Notes under the pieces: model-generated | The model's input: only the letters and a program-made list of their open reading frames with translations | Told to the model about the DNA's origin: nothing | The model's database searches: none | Program-made: the position numbers and the translations under genes | Origin: Arctopsyche grandis | Taxonomy: Eukaryota; Arthropoda; Insecta; Trichoptera; Hydropsychidae | Assembly (NCBI RefSeq): GCF_051622035.1 | Contig: NC_135360.1 | Span: forward strand, 13,134,001-13,198,000 | DNA length: 64,000 bases | Direction: 5' to 3' | In this document: in pieces, positions 48,150 to 59,835 of the stretch | How positions within the stretch are numbered: position 1 is the first letter of the stretch | How the letters are laid out: the number at the start of each line of letters is the position of its first letter

Positions 48150-51100
48150 AAATACTGTGTAGTGTTTGTGTAAGTTTGTATGCGTGTACATCGTACGAGC
48201 GAGTTGTGTGTGTGTGTGTGTGTGTGTATTTGTGTTATCAAGTTTAGGAATAATAATCGGTAGTTTCGTCTTGAGGAGTCTCACGTGTGGTGTCCCTCCC
48301 CATCTCGGACGAGTGAAATCTTACTCGACGATTGATATATTGAGATGCGGAAGGTTTAATATGTAATTCTATTGGCTGCCTAGTTGGTAATATTGATTCT
48401 ATGACAGTTTTTCTGTTTATTATTTTTTTGTATTTCGTTTTTACCTTGTATGATGTAATTTAATTATTCCATGTGACGTCTTTTTATCATCCAATGTATA
48501 ATAACAATTGTCGTTGTAATATTTGAGAGCCTCAATTGAATTTTTAAACATTGTTATTATATGCGTAAATCTCTAATATTTATGTATTTTTGGTAAGAGT
48601 AATTTATTCAAGTTTATATAAGAATAATCATAAGCGGAAATTATTTTTATGGGAACTGATAATTACCTCACTCACATGCATATTTTTATAAGTAAAGGTC
48701 AAAAATATTCTATCGTTTTCAGACATCTATTGTATAAGTTAAATTATCAAAAAAAAATATTTTCCATATATACCTTTTCAGATTTATCGACACACAATCA
48801 ATTTTAAATTATGCACCCTCCCTTTTATTGTACTGGATTTACAACATTATGATATATTATATATTTAAGATAAAATTATGAAATCTATGTCTTAAAAAAA
48901 TATTGCACCGTAAAATAAAAACTTTCCTATGAAATTAATATATATTGGTTTTTTTCTTTAATGGAATTTTATCGCCGTATTGTATACGCGAAATTAATTA
49001 TGCACCTCCCTGAAACGAAACGAGTGATTGTTGTGTCACTTTCTTTTGCATATCAAAATTGATTTATTTAATAATAATAATATAAAATATTACATTACTT
49101 TTGAAACATGTATGAAAAACTAAGGTAATTTTCCCATAACTGTGTTGTAAAATTGATGTCAACAAGTGTCAAACTGAATGTTTATGTATCATAGTTGCAC
49201 GATTAATAAGTTAATTTGGGGAAAAAAGCAAATACAATCAATTATTATTCAGCAGGGTTACTCTCTAAAAGTTAGAATTTTTATAATTAGCGATCGCCTT
49301 GAAGAAATCTAACCAAATTTAATATTAATTACCTCATGTGAAAAACATCCGATCGCAGACTTGACATTTTGTTGACGATTTCGAAGAACTGCGTACTAAT
49401 AAATATCCAATGAATAATTGACACATTGTAAAATATGATTATTTTAATTTTCATGAGAAAAGTGTCGAGAATTGTAATTGTACTGTGTGAATTGTTGCAC
49501 GATTGTGAAATACAAAGTTTCGTTATTTATAATAATATATATTGTTATACTGAAAATGAATACCAATGTTCAAAAAAAAACCATTGATTTGCCGTTAAAT
49601 TTGTTGAATTTATAAGAAGTACGTATTTATATAATAATAAACACTTGTTGCTGAGTTTTTATAATGAATAATAATAAAAATTGTACAGTTCACAAATTAC
49701 CATTAAATGTAACATTTACTTAGATTATATGCATGATATACATTATACCGATGTGGATTTCTTCAGATGTCGGCACGTAATCTATCGTAGAAGTTGTAGT
49801 ATTAAAAGTTTGACTGTAGGTTTTTATTTTATTATATTTTATGAAATAGGGAAAATATGTTTTGACTCCTTCATGCATAACGTGTAATTAAATGACAAAA
49901 AAATATATATATATATACATACATATATATATTATACATACATTACAAATGATTTGTTTTATTTATTTATATAAATGATGGATGGGACAACAGGTGACAT
50001 GAAAAATAACAATTCTTTAAATAACAAATTTAATTGGAAATAAAATCAAACTTATACATTAAGATTATTTTAAAGGTATGAGAACAAAATACAATTTTAC
50101 TTTTAATTTAAACCGTTAAGATTCACGATTCGAAAATGAAGTTGGCTATGCCAAATTCACTCGCACAATTCGAGTGAGTGAAAAAACCGTCATCTGTTTT
50201 TATAATCTAATGAATTTAATACAAGTTTTTTATCAAAAAACAATTTATCAAATACATAAGTACACACTAAAATTTTGTTTAAAATAGAAACGTTTCTCGT
50301 ATGAAAAAATAATAAAAAGAATGAAATAATAAAATAAAAAATTCTATCTATAAACGGGCTAAAAAAAGCGATCACACATTTGACAATCGTTTGTATTATT
50401 ATTTAGAGGAGATTTGCGTCACATTCATTCTTCGAATGTCACATTCAACAATGGCCGACTAATAAATATTTTAAACGTTAACAATTTGACTGGTTTGAAA
50501 GCTAGTAAAAACCACCGCGACCGCTTTGTTCAAAACGTGCATTCAAAATCAAATGTACAAAAAACTTAACTTGCATATGTAAAGATGAGCTCTCTCTCTC
50601 TCTCTCTCCATCTAAAAAGTATTCAGACAGACCACTCATTCCGAAGAGAAAAGTTTCCTCGCATCGAAATGAGTAGTCGCTCCGGGAACTTTCCGATTTA
50701 CACACCCCGCTCGCGCAGACAATATAAATATTTTAATTGAAAAATTCTAACATTTATTCAACAAAGACTTTTCAATTTTAGTTACTAATACTTCCAAATA
50801 TATATGTATATAAGCTAATTTGTGTATAAATACACTTTGGTCTTTGCAATAAATACAATCTGGAAAAGAATGAAGCGTTAAAAGAAATTTAAACGAACGA
50901 CAAACTCATATATAAATCAATATGTTCATTTTACAACTATCGACGAAATTTCTTCATTTATTTAATAGCCTATAAATAAAGACAATATGATCACTGTATG
51001 TTAACTCAGAATTTCACAAAGCAATTTTATAATATAAGCGCGTGTTTTATAACACTTTATTCAGCGTGGTTTATTATGATTAGATAATTAAAATAAAAGT

Positions 51101-52535
51101 ACAAGTATTATATGTATATATATTATAAACGATAGAGAAATGTAAAACCTAAGGACACCACCGACTTAAGGCACGTAACATGTTAATGTCATAAATGTTG
51201 TTATTATACAATACAATATAACAAAAAGAGATCACTTAAAAATCGCGTATGCATCTAGTTAACATACAGTAATTTTTTTATAAATTAAATAAGGAAATAA
51301 GTGAGTGTGGTTAAGCTACATATATACTATAAAAATACGTTAGAAACTCCTAATTATACTACCTCATTGAATGATTAAATTTCAGTAAAATACTTTTCCC
51401 ATCATAGTTTCCAATAAATGGACTTTTAAAATTTGATTTGTACATTTACCTAAACATACGAAAAACTAAGGGAACTGCATAATCTATATTACACATATGA
51501 AAACTTGTCAAAAAAAAAAAAATAATGAGAATTCTTGAGATTCCCTCAAGTTTAGGCAATCTGTAACGTGGAGAAATCTTGATAAACGTGGAAATAAATT
51601 TTGTATAAAAAATACATGCAAATATTCATAGAAAAAAAACATAGTTAATTAGAAATAACAATTTTAAATCAGGTATCACAAGAATAGAAAGACTTGTAAT
51701 TGTCATTTCAACAATTAAATTTTTCCATCCCTGATAGAAACGAATTACGACAGTTTGAAAGTTGTTTGAGGATTGGTGTTTCCGTAACCGTGAATAAATA
51801 TGCAAATTAAAGAAATTAAAAATTCGTAATTACGTATTAAACAAACGTTTAACTGATGAAAACTCTTCACATTCTTCATGACAGGTTAATAATAATTAAT
51901 AAAGATTAAAAAAAAAAAAAGCTGAAAAGATAAAATAGAAATTATCTTGTTTCTTAAATTCCAATCAATAATGATTAAAACATCAAAATCTCACCCGTAT
52001 TTGAAAATTCAGGTACTGATGATATGAACAGGTGAGATTTCAAATGTTTTAATTTAAAATTTTTATTCATAATCAGATTCGATCAACGGCGTACTGTCAA
52101 TGAGACTCGAATGTGACTTAAACTACAATATAATATATATATATTATTTTTTCATAAGATATGTTAAATCTATCATACATTGAATATTACAAATTATATC
52201 GAATATTACGCGTGTAGAATTTACTCGGATATATATATGAACTTCTTAAAATTTAACAATATTTACCTCCACAATTCACCTAATCGACAAACAACTAAGA
52301 AATCTGCATATAAATCATATGTATATAATAAAAATAATTTTAAAATTGTGTACATTGAGAATCAAAAGAAAATTGTATAAGTTATACGTTACAAAATTTT
52401 TTTTTATAATAATTTAGTTGTATCTAAATTAAAAGTTATATGAAAAATATACAATATATGAATGACTAAATTGTGAAATAATCAATGTCAATGATGAAAA
52501 TAAAAAATAAATCTATCGTTTTTACATATATAAAT
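48150..52535. other. Shared 3' flanks of WAPL and RAD21
   Basis: Convergent 3' UTRs. On the WAPL side are a GT microsatellite (48205-48229) and AATAAA at 48914, with another candidate near 49636; the stretch up to about 48400 is less AT-rich. On the RAD21 side, minus-strand AATAAA candidates lie near 52066 and 50754. The middle is very AT-rich with only short ORFs. Whether the two transcripts overlap cannot be told from sequence. Confidence 0.5.
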
Positions 52536-54053
52536 TTATAAAGAGCCGGAATCGAACAGCGACCCCCTCGTGATAAGAATGTCAGCGTATGGCTCGTCTT
52601 GTGAGATCTGCAATACTTGAACTTTCTTCAACACCAGTAAACTATAGAACTTCTGCGCAACCTGCAAAACATTGAAAACGAATTAAAACATGCTTCCAAT
52701 CGACCAACAAACTGCCACACATGCATACAATATTCACATATGTACCTGTTTGCGTTTATTCCTATGAGTCATTTCACTAAGATACAACTGCCCTCTTTCT
52801 ACCAATTTGGATCGCATCTGCGCGAACAGTTGAGTCGCTCTCTTATTTAAAACCCTCTCTTCAAACTGCTCGTCCGTTTCATCTTGCAGCTGCTCCTCAC
52901 CATTCTATAAAACGAGCTCGATTAATCAAACATAAAAAATATAGACATGCATTTACTAACATCGTAGAGGCGCACGTACATGACCAACACTAGGAGGAAA
53001 TTCATAGTCGTCCTGCGGACTATGCGGTTGATGAGCTTCATCATAGCCCATGTTCGCCATACAAACACTGCCAATTCCAGACTAATCAAAAGATAACACA
53101 TTAGTTTGAAATACAACAAACAAAAGTCGAACAAAAAAAATATATTGTTACAAAACGAACTTGATAGTGATGAGTTTGTTCGCCTAATCCATGCAAAGGT
53201 AAAGGTTCCATCGGTAAGGTGTGTTCAAGATCGCCTCGAGCGGGAGTAGGAGGTGCACCCGAAACTCCCATACTTCCGACTCCACCCACTTCCCCGTCAC
53301 CGAGTAGTGAAGAAACCTGACAAAATCAAATAATAATAAATTAGAAATTTAGTCTTGTTATAGTTTTCTTCGAGAATAAGCGAAAACGCACCTGATCAAC
53401 AGGTAAGTGTGGCATCATAGGCATGTCGTCGACCATACCGTGCTGTAGCGCAGACGGTGTCATATGCAACATAGAGCCATGCTGCAATCCCGCAGGCGTC
53501 ATACCACCGTGCTGAAGCCCAACCGGTGTCATTCCACCGTGTTGCATCATGTCGCCGTGCTGCAAGCCAGCCGGTGTCATTCCACCGTGATGCAGTCCAG
53601 CGGGCGTCATGCCTCCATGGTGCAAACCAGCCGGCGTCATACCACCGTGGTGCAAACCGGCAGGAGTCATACCGCCGTGGTGTAACCCGGCTGGAGTCAT
53701 ACCGCCGTGGTGTAGCCCCGCTGGAGTCATACCGCCATGGTGTAACCCCACTGGAGTCATGCCTCCGTGCTGAAGACCCCCTGGGGTTAAGCCTCCGTGG
53801 TGCAAACCAGCTGGCGTTAAACCGCCATCGTGCAGACCACTCGGCGTTAAGCCTCCGTGCTGAAGACCACCAGGCGTGAGCCCGCCGTGTTGAAGACTGC
53901 CCGGAGTGATACCACCTTGGAGGAGGGTTCCCGGCGTCAGCGGTCCCAATACACCTGGAGTTAGAGGACCCAAGCTGCTAAGAATTCCACCTGAAACAGC
54001 AACATATCTGATTTAGACTCAACTCGAATTACATATAATCCTATGATAAATGA

Positions 54054-54095
<42 letters not shown>

Positions 54096-56759
54096 GGCGT
54101 TTGTGGGTCCATATCGTGGCTAGGAGTGTGTGCATAGCCGGGAGTACTAGGTGCCATAATATCTGAATTATCTAAATAAATAAAAAAAAACGATTTAGTG
54201 AAAAATAATAATCAAATAAAGAATGAATAGTCATCAACTGTAATACCTATTGATGGTTGATATTCTTGTGGAATAGGAGTTGGCGGTTCTAATTCTTGTA
54301 GCATTTCAGGTTCATGAATAGGAGTAGCGCTGGCCTAAAATTTTATACATAGATTTGATTACATCCAGTATCTAAAATGATTTCATTCAATTTGATAACA
54401 ATAGACTGTAAATAATCACCAAATCCTCGTGTTTCCGTTTTCGACCGGAACGTCTGGCCTGTGGTGCTGGTGTGGGACTGGCTTGTTGGGCCAACATTTG
54501 TTCACCACTAGGACCATCGCCTCCAACTTCTTCAATATCTGTCGCTCGGTATGACATATTACGTTGGTAATTCTGTTATAATAAATTACAAAAATTAACC
54601 AATTACATAAGATGGAAAAAATAAATTAAAAAGATGAAAATAATTGCAAAAGTGCAAAACCTTAAATAAACTTCTTGAAGGAATCGGTCTAGCTGGAAGG
54701 GCAAATAATTTCTCAACACCGCCAGTTTCTTTCCAGTGCATTAACCTTCGCGTGGGTGGTGCAAGATCAAGTGTAGTTACAATATCAGATGTGTTGGACA
54801 GTTGATTTTTCATTTCCTCGCCGGATATATTTTTGACTTCATCGACAATTAATTTACGTTTACGCTTGGCTTTAGTTATACCTATACAAAAAAAAAAACG
54901 ATACATTAATTAAACATAAACAGTAATAATAAAGTCAAAATTGAAACAGACAAAAACACAGTACCCTTCAATACTGACGCATCAACGGGAGCTAGGGCAA
55001 AAGATTCTTCTTCGTTCTGCAACAACGTAGTGTGATCACCTTCATGAGCATCTACTCCATCACCAGGTACACCATCCCTGCCGAGATCTCCCAATCTACT
55101 CGGAGCACGCTCAATTAAACAGGGGGTATACGAACGTTCATCCAATTCCTAAAACATATACTATTATTACACACATCGGTACACAAAAACAAATGACTTA
55201 AATAAACCAGACAAACCTGAGAGTGTACACTAGGTGGTGGTACACTAGGCGGCGGTAATAAAAGATGATCTGGTAGCGGAGGACGCGCTGGAGATGGTGC
55301 GATACCATCCGGTCCCATTCCCATCGGTCCTTCAGCGGACATACTTTGGCTCTGTTGAGGCGAGCCATGCGAACCATCCCAGCTGAATTTCAAATCAAAC
55401 AATTAGGTAACGTTTTACAAATGCTAGGTATAAATGTAGTTAAAAATAAATACCTGTGTGCTGGAGACATTCCACCATCGTAATGGTCCATTCCATCATC
55501 GTCGTCATCAGAATCGGCACGACGATCGTGAGGTGCCGAAGGTCCACCTCTTCTAGGCGTGACACCTGCAGCTGCGGCTTCTTCCAAATCGCGTCGTAGG
55601 CCACCACCTCCAGGTGCAACTGCACTCGAACTTACACCGGCTCCGGACACATCTCCAAAAAGGTCACCTTCAAACAAACCTCCAGCATCTGCATCAAGAA
55701 AAATCAAATAATTAATATAATTTTATAATACTATAAAAATGACGTATTCACAAGTATTTTTATCAATACATACGTCCGAAATCATCACCGATCGTTCCGC
55801 CGAACCCATCATCCAAAGGAGGTGGGCCGGAATCCATCGGAGCGTGTTGAGATGACGGTAACGGAGTGGCTGCAGACACCATCGAAGGTCCTACACCAAC
55901 CCCTGGCACAGTTAAAGATTCTTTTCCTACCAAATCCAATGACGGACCGTCGGCAAACAATAAATTGCTCTAAAATAAATAATAACATTAAGACAAAAGT
56001 TCCAATATTAATCATAGATTTAGTACAAACGAATGAAATAAAAAACAAACTTGTTCTAGTGAAGCCTCAGGTTCCATAGCATCTCTCATGATATCGGGGC
56101 CATCGGTATCAAAACCGATATCACCAAAACCATCATCGTGAGTGACTAAATTTAATGAACCGTAGTCTTCCCTCATTGTGATTTCTTCGGCTCTCGATTG
56201 GTTCAAAGAAAACTGAGCCTCAATATCGACATCACTACAAGAAAACGACAAATTAAAAATACTCGATCGTACAAAATTACAATCATAAATCAAAATCAAA
56301 GATTACTTTAATTCAGGCATGGCCGTATCAAAATCGTGGAAAACCTCCGGCAATGTGATCGCATTCATAGCAGCTTCACGGTGTTCTTCAGGTAAATCCA
56401 CCATTCCAGGACGGAAAGCCATCTGTGAGTCATCATTGAAGGTTGAGTATTATCAAAACATACTAATGAAAGAAAAATTTATACTACAGTTCAATATATA
56501 CTTTGATTTTGACGAAGGCTTCATTACAATCAGCCAACAGATATTTGGCCTTCCTGGAGTAGATTCTAACGACGCCCAAGAGTAAATGACCTGATGTTCG
56601 CAAGGCCATTTTTACTTTCGGCTGAAGGATACCATCTACCGACTTTTCGATGTTGGTTTCGAAGACGTGAGCCTTAGTCAGCTTTTTGTCCCAATGGGCG
56701 GCCAGCCAAATTTTGGCCAGCGGGCCTTTTTTGGCCAGCACAAAATGTGCGTAAAACAT
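52536..56759 (-). CDS. Rad21: RAD21/SCC1 cohesin kleisin (verthandi), 16 exons, with internal repeat
   Basis: Minus-strand exons: 56759-56502, 56422-56307, 56234-56051, 55969-55774, 55688-55454, 55382-55217, 55148-54965, 54881-54661, 54572-54420, 54334-54247, 54171-54094, 53990-53392, 53316-53161, 53081-52980, 52904-52746, 52661-52536. GT-AG borders and phases close: 1006 aa, against ~630 in human and ~715 in fly. Residues 1-100 are the SMC3-binding N-terminus ([20 protein letters not shown]). DIMR ends at R175, aligning with the human separase site around R172. [14 protein letters not shown] and [16 protein letters not shown] mark the STAG-binding part. Residues ~627-826 (exon 12) hold about 17 TP-x-x-L units. 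Residues 913-1006 are the SMC1-binding winged helix ([15 protein letters not shown]). RAD21 closes the cohesin ring that holds sister chromatids and extrudes loops. The C-terminus ends GSLFDSGSL. Confidence 0.97.
53392..53990 (-). repeat. Coding minisatellite in RAD21 exon 12 (about 30-bp units)
   Basis: The exon encodes tandem units of the form [10 protein letters not shown]. About 17 TP-x-x-L units are readable; five consecutive ones are identical in protein, flanked by LTPGGLQ and MTPVGLQ variants. One unit is broken by a GDMMQH insertion. Units that are identical in protein use different synonymous codons (GCC, GCG, GCA, GCT for the Ala), so the array is not a very recent expansion. Confidence 0.95.
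54058..54092. repeat. (TA)n inside RAD21 intron 11, abutting the donor
   Basis: The intron begins GTATATATAT on the minus strand: the TA microsatellite starts at the donor itself. Confidence 0.9.
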
Positions 56760-57540
56760 GATTTATCCTTTGTTAATTCCCAGTCAGCAAATATAATCTA
56801 AACGAAACGAAAAAACGATTAGCTTTATGATATGTCAAAAAGTATAATGATAATGACAGATTTAGAATGAAACATTCACATATCGTATGTCACGTCAGTC
56901 TGTCAACTGTCATCGAGACACAACACGTCGCGTTTGAACGCAAACGTGGAAACAAATGAGCGCATTGAATTATTTTGAACTGAAATGACAGTTAATTTTC
57001 GTTTGATACACAAATGTCAAGTGTTCGAAACAAATAATATTAGAAAGTAATGATGAGACGCCAGTGGCAGGTGCGCGTGACGGTTACGTAGCGAGGGGGG
57101 GCGGGCGAGAGGGGCGCGGGGCGCAGGCTCCGGGGGCGGGGCGGGGCGGCGCGGCGCTGCGCCCCCAGCGAAGTGTACGGGGATGACCGCACCAAAACAA
57201 ACGGACGCTGGGGACGGGCGCGACCGACAAAAGCGCGGCAAACGAGTCCGCGGTCCCGAGCGACGCCGGGCGGCCGCCAGCGTCGACGGGTCGCCGTGGA
57301 GATCGCGCGACGCCGCAGCCCGAGTCGGCGCGGCCGCGGCGAGGGGGGCGGGGGGCGCGGGCGCTTCGCGGGCCAGGGGGGCGCACATACCTATGCAGCA
57401 GCCACACGTAAACATGACACCAGCCGCCAAGATGGACGACGACACTGAACGCCGCGCTGCATCGCCTGTCCGCCACCCCTTATTTAGACCAGTCAAACAT
57501 CCTAATAATTCGAATTATGACATTTTTATCATCTGGCTGT
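56760..57540 (-). promoter_or_regulatory. Probable RAD21 5' UTR exon and GC-rich promoter
   Basis: The stretch 57060-57450 is very GC- and CpG-rich, unlike its surroundings. On the minus strand a strong donor (AG|GTATGT at 57389/57388) and a strong acceptor (pyrimidine tract ending TTTAG, exon starting 56797) would join a noncoding first exon to the ATG exon. Between 56797 and the ATG is a 37-bp leader. Long ORFs on both strands here are GC-driven and show no domain. The exon is an inference. Confidence 0.45.
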
Positions 57541-59308
57541 GAATTTTACTAATTATTTCAATAGTTTAAGAACTAAGTGTTGTGATAAAAAATCCCACGT
57601 TTTCTTCAATATATATAAATAAACAAAAGTTAATTTTTCAAATTTTGATTATCTTATATTTTGTTATTTTTTTCAAAACTTTCATTTAATTTGTTTTGGC
57701 AAAGTTGAACGTATTTGGAAACGTTGACGTAGTTAAAGTGTCTCCAGTCATTGCAGTCAACAAATTATAAATGACTCGTTTGATATTGGGACGTTCCGTT
57801 TAAAATAAAATCTAAACTAGAAATTACATCTACGTTGGAGTAAAAAAACACGTATGATTTTTTAACGCGGGGTTAAAACATTACTCTTGGTTTATTTATG
57901 CATTCCGCCCGTTTATTATTTTTATATTGTGCCTTTCTTATTTTTACTGACATTTAATAATATGCTAGTAACCATTTTGTTAATAAAATACTAACTGAAA
58001 ACTGATTTATATACTTACCAAAATTGATTAAAATACATTTTGTTGCCATTTATTAAATGCACGAGAGAAAATCAATGCGTAATTGAGATAATAATGAGAA
58101 GGCCCCTTCATCTATGTTTTTTATAATATAAAAAAACGAAGTGTTCAGACACCATTTTTGATTTTCCGTACCCCGTCGATTTGATAACTACATTTTTTTC
58201 TATTTCTGTTATTTTAATTAAAATATCCACTTTTAACTGAGGTGAAATATGGTTCAGTTATATTTAAAAATAAATAAATGTATATAACAAAAAAAATGCT
58301 CGAACAATATATTTTATATATTTATATCAATTAATGTATACATATTTTACAGAATGAAAATCATCTAGAAACATTTCAATTGAAAAAAATATTATTGATT
58401 TTAAATCATCTTCATGGTAATCATAATACAATAAGTTGATAGATACACCTCCATTAAGTTTATTAAAATATCTTAAATCATATTTTATTTACACTCATAT
58501 AAATAAACTGAGAAATGTGTTTTAAATGACCATTTTTATATTATATTGAGATTTTTTTATGGGGTTTTGAATGGGTAGTTACAAATTTTTGCACCACAGT
58601 TCACACCTTTTTTATTATTGACTTATTAATATGCATGTCCCCAAAACAAAAAGGTTTTCATTTCATTTTAATCTTTGTATGTTTCAATATTCAGAATTAC
58701 AATGATTTATAATTTTAAAAATATTTATAATTTCCTTTCCTATAAATATTTATTATATCAACAAATTAAAAGTAGAATTCTTATATTTGTTTACAATTTA
58801 AGACTCAAAAATGATTGTATATTCAGATAATATTTTCTTCGATAACAATTTTCATTAGATAATGAATGTCATTAAAAATATATAATAATAATTGTTAGAA
58901 ATTAATTCAACTACTGCATAATTAGTAATTTTTACAATCGAAGTTGTTTTATTTGATTAAATGTAAACAAATTCCAGCCCAGAATTCCACTTTTAATTTT
59001 ATTGCATAGCTTCCCAAACATTTAATTCATTAATATTATTTAAGTATACATGTGTTTTGCCATTACTCTGTTCTAATAGAAATTATCAGTAGCACAATGA
59101 GATTAAAGTTATAAAAGATAAGCATATGTCTGTTAAAGACCAAAAATAATTATGCATTGGGAAAATAATTTTTCCAAAAATGAATACTTTGACTTATTAA
59201 TACAATTTATTTTTACACAATTATTTCTACAGCAATTTTTGAACAAAATTTTTAAACATATTCTATTGTGATTGTAAATTGATACTTCATTTCATTCACA
59301 TTCAGGCC
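57541..59308. other. Gene-free AT-rich spacer
   Basis: Between the RAD21 promoter side and the CCHamide gene 3' end. Very AT-rich, only short ORFs. The CCHamide 3' UTR lies in its right part; minus-strand AATAAA-like sequences are too frequent to choose one. Confidence 0.5.
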
Positions 59309-59835
59309 TTAGATCATATTGTTGAAAGGATATCCATTGCTATTTTCTTGAGCTTTTCTATATGCAATTAACTAAAAAAACAAAAAACATTTTTAATTAA
59401 ATATTAGTATTTTTTTATATATATTCATGTAAAAAAACTAATTCAAACAATTACCCAATGTCTCAAATACGGAGAAAGGTGAAGTTTCAATTGATCTGTG
59501 TTGCCGTCATCATTATTGTCAATAAAACCTAAAATTTTATATAAATAATTCATGTAAAACTATTTTACTGCTTAGAATTTATAAAATGGTATTCAAATAT
59601 TCTTAAAAATAATAACCTCCATTTCTAATAGGTATGATATCATCCCCATTGCCGAATAGATCATTAGAGGTTGGTGGATATATAGGTCTTTGTGGTACAA
59701 TTTCTTCTTGTCCCATGCGTTGATTGAATTCAGCCTGAAGTCCACGAACTCCTGGATTTGTTCCAAGATCTACAGTGCCATCAGAACGTTTGCCGTGTCC
59801 TCCGAAGCACGAATGGCCAAATGATGAACATCCAC
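59309..59835 (-). CDS. CCHa2: CCHamide-2-type neuropeptide precursor, partial (last three exons)
   Basis: Minus-strand exons 59835-59617, 59528-59455, 59371-59309 (stop at 59311-59309), GT-AG borders, phases closing. Exon one of these begins mid-codon and encodes GGCSSFGHSCFGGHGKR. The predicted hormone is GCSSFGHSCFGGH with a C-terminal amide (Gly donor before the Lys-Arg cleavage site) and a Cys-Cys disulphide, the pattern of insect CCHamide-2. The remaining ~100 residues are a spacer ending SPYLRHWLIAYRKAQENSN and a short tail. In flies CCHamide-2 is made in gut and fat body and signals through a GPCR to control feeding and insulin release; the same role here is by homology. The signal-peptide exon must lie upstream (above 59836 or outside the window); I could not find it. 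Confidence 0.92.

Noticed and set aside
53464-53879. Plus-strand ORFs of 73 and 117 aa antisense to RAD21 exon 12
   Set aside because: A 30-bp repeat with no stop in one unit stays open in other frames; these are by-products of the repeat.
57017-57542. Long ORFs on both strands in the GC-rich island (159 aa minus, 119 aa plus)
   Set aside because: Arg/Ala/Pro/Gly composition is driven by GC content; frames overlap on both strands and none shows a domain.
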